Source: Forficula auricularia (Eukaryota; Arthropoda; Insecta; Dermaptera; Forficulidae). From it: a stretch of DNA of 64,000 nt. Below are positions 20,772-31,235 of the stretch, in pieces. Where the stretch lies: the NCBI GenBank assembly GCA_024734495.1, contig JALMQS010000187.1, positions 8,696,769-8,760,768 on the forward strand, written 5' to 3'. Within the stretch, counting starts at the first letter, position 1. Every line of letters starts with the position of its first letter. A program made the translations under genes and the position numbers. The notes beneath the pieces were generated by a model, which ran no database searches, was not told where the DNA came from, and was given only the letters and a program-made list of their open reading frames with translations.

Positions 20772-22455
20772 CCGAGCCTTGTAAAATTTTCCTGGAGAAC
20801 ACTTTAATTTTTTTCGACATCAAACTTAATTAAAATTTTATCTTGACAATTACAATCGAAATTAGTTTCCAAAACCACTGAGTCTTTAGATCTTGGAAAA
20901 TTTGATTTTTTTTCTTTATATTATTTCATTCATTTTATTTATTTTTTCATTATAAATATTCTTAAAATGTCTAGAAAACTTAATGGTAAAATCTTCATAA
21001 ATATATGAGGTTTTTAAAAGCAGATTGGACCAACACACAAATCTCAATTTCGCTGATAAACCTCTATAATCAAGTAGGTTTTTGATAAAACTAAATAGAC
21101 AGAGTAGTTCAAACTTAGTTTTTAAACGTTCTTCTAGGTACCACTTTTGCCTCGAAACTTTACCTCTTTTTTGCTGAATTTCTCATAAAAAACCAAAAGT
21201 GGGATGGTCCATATATGTAGATATGTTTATTTACATCAAGCAGAGGACAACATCTTTAATTCTCTCTATGATTCAACAACTCTGCTACTCTCAGCAAAAC
21301 AAAATCTTTTCAAGTAAAACCTTCAATTGAATTTCCATAATTTAATATTAGGATATTTGGTTATTTATTTTCGATTTATTTTTATTTTTATTTTTATTTA
21401 TTCATTCGAAATGGAGTTAAATGTTCCAGATGAAATAACATGTAGCGCTGTATGACATAAATGAGCTATTGTCAGCTTCTCGGTAATATTGAATTTGCTT
21501 TGATTTGCTCAATTTAATTGTAGCCACCTTGCAAACTTTCCAAGTATGACGTGTAAGAAACTCAATATACTTATTAGAATGCATGAACGACTCATTCGAG
21601 CCGAGTGAATGTGAGAATTTTGTTTGCTTTCTTGCTATTTCGTTTAGTTTAAGATGAAAGAAAAATGAGAAAGAGTAATTAAAGCAAAGCAAATACTGGT
21701 TGGTCTCAAGTGGTTCGATTGTACTATGTAGTATTTGTAGCAGGCAAAAATTTGTTTTATTTTTCAAAGGAAAATGAAACGTACTAAAAAAGAAAGAACT
21801 GCAAAAGTGGCATTCTCTTGTTTCTGGGTTCAAGAACGAACATTGACTTTTCAAGGGTAGGAACTGCAAATAATAATTATCTATTTTGTCGAAGTATAAT
21901 CCAAAGTATTTTTTTAAATCAAAATTTTATAATACTAATGTAATTAGATATTTATTAATATAAAAATATTAGAATAAAAGTTATATTAACCCTAGCCTGT
22001 CAGGCCTGGTCACACCTTTTCTTATCAATAATTTTCAGAAAAGAGGTCCATTAAAATTCCAAGTTTTTAATATTCCTTCAGTAATACATAATACAAGTAT
22101 TTTTAAAGAATTTTTCTAAAAATATTTATATTACCTAATTTTTTTCTTGATACCATTTTACAAACACAAAGTCACAAGACACTTGCCTCTCAGTCCAGGG
22201 GGTTTTCTTTGTATTTTCATTAAAAAAAATTAAAAAATGTATTGAAATATTAATTATTTATTTTTATAAATCCTGATGTAGGGAAATTAATAAAAAAAAT
22301 GAATATAATTATTGAAAAATGTATTATAAACGAATAAACTTATAGGGACTGGCTCGTGAATTTGTGTACAATTTTTCATAGAAAAAAAAGTAGAGCGAAG
22401 TATAGTAAAATACACGAAAACAGTAAAAAAGTATGGATTTATTATTGATTTTTAT
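20772..22455. other. AT-rich DNA with dispersed repeat G and an unrecognised ORF
   Basis: 21225-21325 is the inverse of about 55565-55660 (shared GCAGAGGACAACATC, TGATTCAACAACTCTGC). An (ATTTTT)n-like tract lies at 21366-21402. The 150-codon minus-strand ORF at 21417-21869 is Ser/Phe/Lys-rich, has no motif I know, and probably reflects base composition. Confidence 0.4.
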
Positions 22456-22469
22456 AAATCTTGATATAA

Positions 22470-23005
22470 ATTAATTAAAAATTATATTTTTCGAGATAAT
22501 AATAATTTTGTCAAAATGTCTGTTAGTCTGTCCGTCCGTTAGTCTGTGCGTTATCAAATTTTTGTGAACGAGCTAGCTCAAAAACTAGCGTGAGTATCGA
22601 AACCAAATTTCACACGTAGTTTTGGCCCATTGAGATTAAGAGCTGATTAGTTTTTGGTGCATATCGACCCAAAACTAAGGGGGCAGAAGAGGGGGGTTAA
22701 AAATTAAAAATATAGGCTCTTGTACCAAACTCAACCAAATTTTGTATACATAATCAGTGGAACCCGATAAGTCTAAAAATGCAAAAGCTAAGCGCCCAAA
22801 ATGGGGGGTGGGGTTCAAAAAATGAAAATCTTGGCCATTTACCAAACTCAACCAAATTTTGTATACATAATCAGTAGGACTCCAGAAGTATAAAAATGCT
22901 AAAACTAACCCCCCCCCCTACATGATTATAAATAATTTTAGGGGCCAGGTTGCATGGTAAAGTCAAGTGGATGGCCACATCAGAACACGTCAGCTTATTT
23001 CTTTT
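22470..23005 (+). repeat. Repeat R, copy 1
   Basis: Starts near TTTTTCGAGATAATAATAA, passes a TCTGTCCGTCCG tract, and then carries a partly tandem unit of about 120 bp (CCAAATTTTGTATACATAATC followed by CTAAAAATGCAAAA and a G-run). It ends TGGCCACATCAGAACACGTCAGCTTATT. The same order recurs at 27.7, 33.2 and 42.3 kb. The site AAATATAGGCTCTTG at 22709-22723 is the uninterrupted version of the MITE insertion site in copy 4. No coding capacity was recognised; class unknown. Confidence 0.65.
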
Positions 23006-23159
23006 ATTTTTTCTCACCGACAACAACAACTTTCGGAGGGGCTACAATATACTCATTCCAGGTGAATCCTGAAACGGATTTTCACCTATTTTTAATCATG
23101 AATATAATTATTGAAAAATGGGTTATAAACCAATTAAACATGTAGTGGGTCTGACAAGG

Positions 23160-24010
23160 CCTGCTCCCTACTTTGTGTTTGTGAAAAAGCTTGTGCGTTC
23201 TATAGTTAAATTATAGTACCTGGAGGCACCGAGCGATGCTCGGTAACTTCTTCCTTCAGTTAAAACCTTTATTTTAATATTATTTTTAATTTAAAATTCT
23301 GATAAAAAGGTCGATTTTTATTTGAGAGCCGTTTTCAAATTAAAAAAAATACAAATATATATAGTATTCGCCCACTTTACCCCCACCCTGCTTGACCCCA
23401 CCCCGAAACCTCGCCCTACCCCCGGATCCCCTACCACTGCACCTGTTTTGATTCAACTATATGATTTATTTTCATTCATCCAATTGTTAATAAATAAAAC
23501 CTATCAAAATGTGTTGTTTTTTCAGAAAATTCAGACCTGCTTATGCGAAATATATTTTTAAATAAATTTTTGATTATTTTTTATTCTATTAAATAAATAA
23601 AGTTCTTTATAAAAACAATTATAAAACGTTTATTAATATTTCTAACGTTTATGGAGAACAAAATATGTTAAAATCCACAATCACAATACTTCTTCAAGGC
23701 CTTTTAGAACAATGAATTAAGGCAACCCATTGTCTGCTTGAGTACAAAAGGAAAAGAGTAACCTTTTTTAAAACCCTAAGAATGGGATTTGTCTACCTGA
23801 GAATAATTAATTTGATTACGAAAAAACCCATCAAAAACAATTTTGTCGAAGATGAGACCGTGAGAGATCGAATTGTCACCCCCAAAACCCCCTAACCCGT
23901 GAATTTAATCAAAATCGGTAGAGTCGTTTTCAAAATAGAATCAAGATACAAATATACAAACAAATATATATACAAATAAATATACAATTTTTGCTCGTTT
24001 AATAAGAGTA
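23160..24010. repeat. Old interspersed repeat with C-rich block and microsatellite-like end
   Basis: Begins with an inverted ACCGAGC/GCTCGGT near 23230. A C-rich block lies at 23370-23445 (repeated ACCCC units), and a segment TTTTGCTCGTTTAATAAGAG at 23991-24010 follows an ATACAAA/ATATACAAA-type tract. This resembles 3' ends of common insect retroelements and also the arrangement at 62.0-62.65 kb. Class not determined. Confidence 0.4.
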
Positions 24011-24690
24011 GATATATCTTGAATTCGTATTTCGTAATAGCTAGGTGATTTCTGAGTATCTATCTCTGCGGTTCGATCATCACTCATGTAAAAAATTTTA
24101 TTCTTTCAATTATTAATATTATTAATTAAAAACTCTCTTATTTAAGATTATTCGTTACGATTTACCACATAAGGCGAGACGTAGAAATTGTCGAAAAATG
24201 TATTAATCCAGGGCTTTTTTTATCTTTTTGAATTATTTTTCTTAAAAAAAAAACTTTTTACACAAGTTAATGATAAATGATAATACTTTGCTTTATATTA
24301 AAAAAGTGTCCCAAAATGTCGTTAGTATGTGAACAGTCTTTAAAAACGAAAAATGTGTTTGTACAACCTCATCTTAATTCCATAAAATATGAAGTTTAAT
24401 AATTATTTTCGCCATTAATGCATAATCTAATTAACATCATCTTATCGTTACACTCATTCTAAAACCATGAATGTGCAAAAACCGTGTTTTGTGTCATTTA
24501 TATTTTAAAATTTTCTATTTAATAATATTTAGTACATTTGTGTAGACCTCAAGTTTGAGATTTATTTAATTATTCTACCACGTTCTCGTCTCTCTGCCAT
24601 AGACAGTTATCGTTAAAATAAGTATATTTTATGGACGGTTGTGGACAATTTTTTTTTTAACTTGATAGGTGTTGGTTTAAGGTGAAACAT
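24011..24690. other. AT-rich stretch, nothing recognised
   Basis: No ORF above 60 codons, no RNA and no element ends were seen. Confidence 0.5.
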
Positions 24691-25605
24691 TTTTTAATAA
24701 TAAAAAATTAAGTAAAATTAGGAGGTGGGTTTCACATAAAATATAATTTTTAGAAAAAAACCGACTTCAAAAAAATTAAATGAAACAAATAAAATAATTA
24801 GAACTCAAAAATGTAATAAAATGCACTAAAAGGTATAAAATAATTATCTAATTTTACAATTAAACGACGAAATTTTTCAATGAAATCAACTTTTTGAAGT
24901 CGGTGCTAAACAAACTATATAAGCTAGCTTACGCGATATTTTCTTCATTACACAGAAACGTACTAAGTCGAGTGCGATTCATAAAATGTATGATTGTCAC
25001 CGACTTCAAAAAGTGATTTCATAGAAGAATTTCGTCGTTTAGTTGTATAAATTAGATAATTATTTTATACCTATTAGTCCATTTTATTTCATTTTTGAGT
25101 TCTAATTATTTTATTTGTTGCATTTAATTTTTTTGAAGTCGGTTTTTGTTTAAATTATTTTTATATTTCTCTTTTTAGTGATGTTTACCATGCATGCATG
25201 CATCGCAGGTAGATGGGTAGGCCTTTCGTTTGACCTTTTTTATTTTATTTATACAAGATTTTTCCATTATTTGCTCAAAAGAATTGAAGATTTCCGTTAA
25301 TTTGTCATTGATCATATTCAGAACTTGACCAAATTAATATGGGACCAATCGGAAGGTACCCCCTTTCCAATAAAAAAAATCATCGAAATCGGTCCACATT
25401 GTAGGAGAGAAATCAACGAATAAACACAAAAAAGACATTCCGTTGAATTGAAAATAAAAAAAATAAAAAAATGCGTTTTGATTTCGATATATTGGGGTGG
25501 GGGCCTGACGAAATATATCGAAATCAAAACTATTTTTTGTTTTATTTTATTTTATGTGAAATCCACCTCGTAATTTTACTTAATTTTTTATTGACAATTC
25601 TTTTT
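24687..25605. mobile_element. Foldback with GTTTCACATAAAATA arms, split by a composite element
   Basis: About 55 bp at 24690-24745 (AAATTAAGTAAAATTAGGAGG then GGGTTTCACATAAAATA) recurs in inverse at 25548-25605. The arms carry the GGTTTCAC motif found inside the fixed-tail foldbacks at 30.8, 47.2 and 50.1 kb, though no tail follows here. Between the arms sits composite copy C2. Confidence 0.55.
24757..25470 (-). mobile_element. Composite CCGACTTC element (copy C2), diverged
   Basis: The foldback part spans 24758-25147: two inverted units bounded by CCGACTTCAAAAA around a spacer that includes AAACTATATAAGC and GAGTGCGATTCAT. The outer part follows at 25150-25460 with AGAACTTGACCAAATTAAT and TACCCCCTTTCCAAT. 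It is more diverged than the copies at 49-60 kb and its terminal CCTCCTTTTTT block is replaced. A small palindrome (TTTTGATTTCGATATAT and inverse, 25476-25531) lies at the end. Confidence 0.7.
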
Positions 25606-25924
25606 CTTTAAATATTAAATGTCTCTTAATGAAGCGAAAAAGTGCCCAATACTCCTATATTAACTCAAAACTCTTGATTTTGCAGATAAGTAGCCCGATA
25701 TAGCGATTCAAGACAACCTCGTGTATTTTCACAAAGTTTTAGTATAGGTTCTTAAATAAACTAGTATAAAGAAAGTGAACTTGAATAGTTAAGATCAAAA
25801 AAAATAAAAATAAACTGCAACGGATCGTTGCTAAACTTTATCCAAATTCATTTGAAATATTAATATGTTTATTCCTTTATTATTAATCAGATATCATTTG
25901 CTATTTGCAGTTCATGTTGACTTT

Positions 25925-26590
25925 AAGTAAAAAATAATGATCGATTCTCATTTAATAGTCGAGAAATAACCATTCTACATTGAATTTTGACGTTTCGGTT
26001 ATTATTGGTAACCATTGCTGAAGACATGGAGAAATCGAGTTAAAATAAAAAAAAGTGATCGATTCTCATCTAATACTTGAGGAATAACAATTCAACATTA
26101 GGTTTTTGACGCTTCGATTATTATTGGTAACCATTGCTGAAGACATGGAGGAAACGGCTTAAAATCAAAAATAACGATCGATTCTTATCTAATACTAGCG
26201 GAATAACCTTATTGCATTCCATTTTTGATGTTTTGACTATTAATGGCAACCTCTACTGATAACGTGGAAGAATTGACTTTAAATCAAAAAGACTAAATTC
26301 ATTTATGGCAAACAACTCAAGCTTAAGCTTAAGTCGATTCTTCCACGTTATCAGTAGAGGTTGCCATTAATAGTCAAAACATCAAAAATGGAATGCAATA
26401 AGGTTATTCCGCTAGTATTAGATAAGAATCGATGGTTATTTTTGATTTTAAGCCGATTCCTCCATGTCTTCAGCAATGATTACCAATAATATTCAAAACG
26501 TCAAAAACCTAATGTAGAATTGTTATTCCTCAAGTATTAGATGAGAATCAATCACTATTTTTGATTTTAATGGTTACTTATAAAATTTCC
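25925..26590. repeat. Three tandem units followed by their inverted copy
   Basis: A unit of about 120 bp (landmarks CGATTCTCAT, GACGTTTCGG, TGGTAACCATTGCTGAAG) occurs three times in tandem at 25925-26290. Two units then recur in inverse at 26335-26580, so the block can fold into a long hairpin. GACGTTTCGG and CTGAAGA recall the hammerhead repeats, but here they lie on opposite strands, so no ribozyme core forms. Confidence 0.75.
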
Positions 26591-26958
26591 TCCCAAATGT
26601 TTATCATTTCACAGCGAGAAGCCTAACCATTCTTACTTAAACAAGTTTAAATGAGCTATATTACCGATCAAATGAATAAATTTTAAAGTTTTTTTTTAAA
26701 TTTTGGTAAAATAAGGAATTAAAAAAAAGTACAATCTTACTCTAGAGTAAAGTACTTTAAAATATACTTTTACTAAAAACTTTATTTAACCTTTGTTGTT
26801 GTCCCCAAGGTGCTTAATTAGGATTTTAAATTTCATCAGAATTGGTTAAGTCATTTTCAAGATATTTAGCAAAAACTAAAAAAGTACTGAAATAAAGTAC
26901 TAATGTTTGTGGGCCGATATGTACCAAAAACTAATCAGCGCTTCATTTTGTTAAACTA
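26591..26958. other. AT-rich stretch
   Basis: No gene. 26870-26945 (GATATGTACCAAAAACTAATC) resembles part of repeat R. Confidence 0.4.
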
Positions 26959-27285
26959 ATGGTAGGTTTTCAAATTCATTTCAATCGGTGCAAAGGTGTG
27001 GAAAAAATCGTGAACGAAAAAAACGATAACATCCATCCATCCATCCCCACGCACTTCCAAAAAAATGGCACTTTTTGGCCTCTCGACGAGATCCCTGGTA
27101 ATTTTTGGCAAAATCGTCACGTGCTAAAATTCAACCTTATTGAATACTACAATTTGTGACCTTAATTGAGACCATGGGTTCCGTAGTCTTTACCTGAGGA
27201 CCCTTTGAAGTCCGGCTTGGCGCGAGAGCGATTACAATACTTTACCCATGCTTCGCATTGGATAAAGTAAAAAAGAACTTGACCG
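26959..27285 (+). repeat. Dispersed repeat P, copy 1
   Basis: This block, including a (CATC)n tract at 27029-27048, GGCAAAATCGTCACGTGCTAA, ATGGGTTCCGTAGTCTTTAC and CCATGCTTCGCATTGGATAA, recurs in inverse inside the 711-bp element at 34889-35599. The 66-codon ORF is repeat-derived and unrecognised. Confidence 0.65.
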
Positions 27286-27650
27286 AATACCTCGACCAAA
27301 AGTAGAAAAGAGAATTAAAAATATCCAATTAGAAGAAGGAAATCCTTTGTCGGACACATGGAATTCAATGAAAGAGTTTTAGCAAAGCACTTTGAACAAC
27401 TTTCGGATCAATCTGAGCGTGAGGGCAGTTGTTCTCATCAAGGAACTTTATTAAATCAAGGAAAAGAAAGGGACTACCCATTAAGATTTTACTTTCAATG
27501 CTTAAGCAATGCCTTCTGCATTTAAAGATTAAAAAACCATGAATTATGCTATAATCCTCAGATGAGAAAACCATCATCAAAATACCCGCAGATTTTTTTA
27601 TTAAACAAAAAATTCCCATTAAGATTTTTTTTGATTGAATTGGTTTTTAT
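27286..27650. other. AT-rich stretch
   Basis: Contains an 84-codon minus-strand ORF (27365-27619), unrecognised. No gene is supported. Confidence 0.4.
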
Positions 27651-28415
27651 TTTACCATACAGGGTATAGTCAAGTATTGTAATCGTGCATGAAAAAAGTG
27701 TTTTTCCTTCTTTTTTTCGAAATATCTCAAAAACTGCTGAAACAATTTCGATTAAAAAAATTGAGCGAAACCATGGCATTCGTTCTACAAAAAGTCCTAA
27801 TAAGTGAACATCAAAAAAATTATATTTTTCGAGATAATAATTGTTTTGTCAAAATGTCTATTAGTTAGTCTGACTGTCTGGTTGTCTGGTTGTCTGTTGT
27901 CTTTGTCTGGTTGTCTGTCTGTTAGTTAGTCTGTGAGTTACCAAATTTTTGTGGACGATCTAGCTCAAAAACTAGTTTGAATATCAAAACCAAATTTCAC
28001 ACGTAGTTTTGGTCCATTGAGATTAAAAGCTGATTAGATTTTGATGCATATCGACCCAAAATTAAGGGGGGTGGAGGGGTTAAAAATAAAAAATCTAGGC
28101 CATTTGAGCAAACTCAAATAAATTTTGTATACATAATCAGCTTGGGGCCCCAGAAGTCTAAAAATGCAAAAATTAACCGCACAAAAGGGGGGCAAGGGCG
28201 GATTCAGGGGGTCGGAGGGGCGATCGCCCCCCCCATAGAAGTCCCGTGCCTGGTAAACAAAACATTTTTTTTTAAATTTTAAAATTGAAAATAAAGTTCT
28301 ATGTGTGTGTGTGGGGGGGGCGTCTCTGACCCCCCCCCCCCCCCGCTTGGACAATTCGATCGCGACACACTTTCGAGATAAAAAGTAGAGTAGTAAAAAG
28401 TAGTAGTAGATCGCC

Positions 28416-28776
28416 GTCCGCCTCCGTGGTCTAATGGTCAGAGTAACTGACTGGCAACCCGGAGGTCTCGGGTTCGATTCCTGGCTATACCCAGACATTT
28501 TTTCTGTAAGTATAGGGTCTGGTAATAAAAATTAAGTGGGAGATAAATTTAACCGAATTTATCGCGCGGAGAATTTACCACTGCTCGAAGCCCCTAAAAC
28601 CTTAGTAAATTGGATATTGAATTGTATCTAAGTTTCTGAGATTGGCTCGTGATCCCGGCTTCTTTTCCTTCTGCTCTGTTCTTTTCACGGTGGAGGCCAG
28701 CCCATACTGGTCTTTAGGGGATCCACCTTCTGGTGTATCTCCTTCTCACATCAATATCATTAAAATCAAAATCAAA
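28416..28776 (+). mobile_element. tRNA-derived SINE, family A (S3), full length
   Basis: The only copy with its complete head. A tRNA-like segment at 28416-28490 has an A box (TGGTCTAATGG) and a B box (GGTTCGATTCC, 28471-28481), followed by CCAGACATTTTTTCTGTAAG and a body shared with S1 and S2. The last 90 bp (28676-28764) resemble the 3' UTR of LINE L2, including TTCTTTTCACGGTGGAGG, CTTTAGGGG, the CACC..GGTG hairpin and ATCAATATCATTA. The A-rich end contains ATCAAA repeats. The head is not a functional tRNA because the acceptor and anticodon stems do not pair well. No clear target duplication. Confidence 0.85.
28427..28481 (+). promoter_or_regulatory. Internal RNA polymerase III promoter (A and B boxes)
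   Basis: TGGTCTAATGG at 28427-28437 and GGTTCGATTCC at 28471-28481, with tRNA-like spacing, form a type 2 pol III promoter within SINE S3. Both are close to consensus, so this copy could be transcribed. Confidence 0.7.
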
Positions 28777-29035
28777 TACATCGGGCACTTTATATACACT
28801 CTCCCCCCCCCCCATAAAAATTGGATCCGCCCTTGGCGGGGGGGTCAAAAAATGAAAATCTTGTCCATTTACTAAGCTCAACCAAATTTTGTATACATAA
28901 TCAGTTCGACCCCCGAAGCATAAAAATGCAAAAACTACCACCCCCCCCCCCCTACATGATTATAAATAATTTTAGGGGCCAGGTTGTATGGTAAAATCAA
29001 GTGGTTGGGCACATCAGAACACGTCAGCTTATTGT

Positions 29036-30060
29036 TCTATGCTAAAGATGAAAAAGTAAAAAATTGTATGTATTATTTTCAATACTTGTTAGGGTTCTGT
29101 ACAAACGAAAAACGGAACCATTTAATGTCAACACAATATCTGTATTAGTGTCTGTAAGAGCATGGGGGCTAAAAAAGAGACAAACTTGAAATCTACAATT
29201 ATATGTATTTATTTGTCCCGAAATCAAAAATGTTCTGTCTTAGTGTCTGGGTATCTCTCTGTCTTGATTCCGATACCGACAATAACTCAAGAACTAAAAG
29301 TTCTAGAAAGCTCGTCCTGGTGTCAAAATCTTTGCGTTTTCAGTGGCGAGAACTGATTAGAATTTGTACTCTCTAGAATTAGAACTTCTAGTTTAAAAAT
29401 GCAGAAAATATCATTTTTCTCAAGATAATTAAGATAAAAAGCCCAATAGTGTAGCAGATTTAATGTTAGATAAATGGATTTTGAGATGGTGTTTTATGAT
29501 ATATTTAATAGAACAAGGCCCAATTATAACTATCATAATTAATTTTGAAATTTGAATTTATTAATATGTAGTAATCAATTAAATAATTCTAATAGTTATT
29601 AAGATTATTGTTTTATTATTTTTGTGACAAAACCAACCCTTCAATTTAATGAAAAATTTAAATCAAGTCACTTAAGTTCTGGAAGAAAATTAATTAATAT
29701 GTTTTATCTCATAGTTTCAGAAACATTAGACTATTGAGTTATTTAGTGACCCGTGAAGACGTCAAAAATAAAATGACGAAATGTTAGGCACATTAAAGGA
29801 TAAAACTCAGTTTATAATTTAATACTTATCCAACTCCCCTCAATTAAAGAATAAAAAATAAATTTCTAATACATAGTTTATTATATTAAAGTAAGTTTAT
29901 TATTAATGTTTCTCTAACTAGTTAGCGTACAGAGACTCCTAAAAATTTTTTAATTTTTCCTAGCATTTAATTATATATTTAATTTTACAAATAATAATAT
30001 TATTTTTTTACTAAAGAATTGCTTTTTATTAATATGGTTTATTAATGAATGACCAAAGTA
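29036..30060. other. AT-rich DNA with an old repeat
   Basis: 29560-29700 matches 62290-62410 (shared TTTGTGACAAAA.CAACCCTTC and TTAAATCAAGTCACTTAA). Nothing else is recognised; ORFs of 61-64 codons at 29042-29356 are not supported. Confidence 0.4.
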
Positions 30061-30139
30061 AACATCTCAAATTAGGGGTCTATCGAAATATTTCTTTTAT
30101 AAAAGTGGTCCGCGACCTTTCATAGTTTAGGAACCACTG
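30061..30139. repeat. Right end of a hAT-like element
   Basis: AAGTGGTCCGCGACC...TAGTTTAGGAACCACTG resembles hAT right termini (complement CAGTGGTTCCTAAACT). No matching left end was found, so the copy is truncated. Confidence 0.45.
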
Positions 30140-30723
30140 CTTCAACTAATAATATAAACAAGAAATTGTGATTAAAAAACATACTCTTTTAAAATGCTAC
30201 ATTAAAAAAAATATTTCGATTAAATATTATATCTATGGTAACATTCAGCAATATCCATCATTATCGAAATTATCCAGAATGGATGAGTTATTTATTTATA
30301 AAGGACGGTGGCATACCCCAATGCTTTTAGGGAATTTTAAAATGAGAATTTTTGATAAATCAAACAGAGTAATAATTTGCAAAAAACTCCATCCATATAC
30401 ATATACATATTGACATTCGATTACATTCAAGACCTATGCAATTTTTCCATTACATTATATGTATCATTTACAAGATTGCCTTTACTCAGATCATGCCCTT
30501 GTGAACGAAGAAAAATAAATAATGGAATAAGAAAAAGATTCAAAAAAAGAAAAAGAAGAGGGAATGTAAATATTTTATACTGACAAAAATTTATCTAAAT
30601 TGAAAATCAAATTGAAAAAAGTGGTACTAACCCATTTGTTAATTTGATTTTATCTCTAATGAATTCTATAATATGGAATTCTCTCTCTGACACCATAAAT
30701 TTTGTTATACTACAAGCTTCAAT
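30140..30723. other. AT-rich stretch
   Basis: ORFs of 81 and 68 codons at 30168-30583 overlap and are Lys/Tyr-rich. They are unrecognised and probably compositional. Confidence 0.4.
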
Positions 30724-30736
30724 ATTTTAATAATTA

Positions 30737-30871
30737 GATAATAAGTAAAAATATATTTTTCTAGGTGGTTTCACAAATAATAATTATTTGTGAAACCCAC
30801 GTAGAAAAATATATTTTTACTTATTATCTATTAAAATGTTTCACCTAGAACCGACACCTAATTCTTTAAAG
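30737..30871 (+). mobile_element. Fixed-tail foldback (copy T1)
   Basis: Inverted arms of about 45 bp (AAGTAAAAATATATTTTTCT...GGTTTCACAAATAAT and inverse) are followed by the tail ATGTTTCACCTAGAACCGAC and ACCTAATTCTTTAAA. ATTTTAATAATTA (30724-30736) and ATTTTAACAATTA (30872-30884) flank it as a 13-bp target duplication with one mismatch. Non-coding. Confidence 0.75.
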
Positions 30872-30944
30872 ATTTTAACAATTAATTTCAACATAGCTTC
30901 GGCTTTAATCAAACACTGATGAATATTCTCTTTTTTCTAGTATT

Positions 30945-31025
30945 GCGTGTAGCCAAGGGCGTAGACAAAAAAATTCCCAAAGGGGGGGGGATTATTTACC
31001 CACCAGGGGGTAAGGGGACTATGGA
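30945..31025 (+). repeat. MITE terminus, CAAGGGCGTAG type
   Basis: CCAAGGGCGTAGAC followed by a run of eight or more Gs resembles the ends of the CATGG(G/A)CGTAGTTAG MITEs at 37.2, 40.7 and 47.4 kb. Only one end is seen. Confidence 0.35.
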
Positions 31026-31235
31026 CAAATGGATATGTGTAGGCGTCATGATTCTGTGATACACAGATAGTTTTTTTTTATCAAAGTATTTTTGTCAATA
31101 AATTTTTATTGAACATTTATTTATATCCTGTAAAATTTGGATCTCAATCCAAGGAGGGGAGGTTCAAAAATAATTTAAAATAATAAAATTTTCAAAAAAA
31201 TATCAAAGAAAATTGATATTTCTTATAGACTAGTC

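Larger units (their letters stand above)
28194..28840. mobile_element. MITE with AAGGGCGGAT..ATCCGCCCTT ends
   Basis: The left end CAAGGGCGGATTCAGGGG and right end TTGGATCCGCCCTTGG are inverted. Homopolymeric C- and G-runs lie just inside both ends. The insertion point falls in a G-run of repeat R, judged by comparison with copy 4 near 42820. A SINE has inserted in the middle, which explains most of the 640-bp length. Confidence 0.6.
27651..29035 (+). repeat. Repeat R, copy 2, with nested insertions
   Basis: The R sequence runs from TACAGGGTATAGTCAAG through CGAGATAATAATTG, a GTCT-rich minisatellite (27866-27935) and the 120-bp units, to CACATCAGAACACGTCAGC at about 29030. It is interrupted at about 28196-28838 by a MITE that itself contains SINE S3. 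The 154-codon minus-strand ORF at 28034-28498 is translated repeat sequence. Confidence 0.7.

Noticed and set aside
21417..21869. 150-codon minus-strand ORF
   Set aside because: Composition is Ser/Phe/Lys-rich, there is no recognisable domain, and no homologous block occurs elsewhere in the window. It lies in AT-rich DNA and is probably incidental, though not excluded as a small orphan gene.
25980..26040. Hammerhead in the 25.9-kb tandem units
   Set aside because: GAAAC-type and CTGAAGA words are present but on opposite strands, so no core can form on either strand.
27866..27935. CRISPR-like short repeats (GTCTGGTT)
   Set aside because: Units are irregular, only a few bases long and without spacers of fixed length. 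This is a minisatellite in a eukaryotic repeat.
28416..28490. Possible functional tRNA gene
   Set aside because: A and B boxes are good, but the acceptor and anticodon stems do not pair properly and a SINE body follows directly.
28034..28498. 154-codon minus-strand ORF
   Set aside because: It is a translation through repeat R, homopolymer C/G runs and the complement of the SINE tRNA-like head, so it is a repeat artefact.
30168..30583. Overlapping ORFs of 81 and 68 codons as a small gene
   Set aside because: Both are Lys/Ile/Tyr-rich as expected from AT-rich DNA, with no motif or repeat-independent support.
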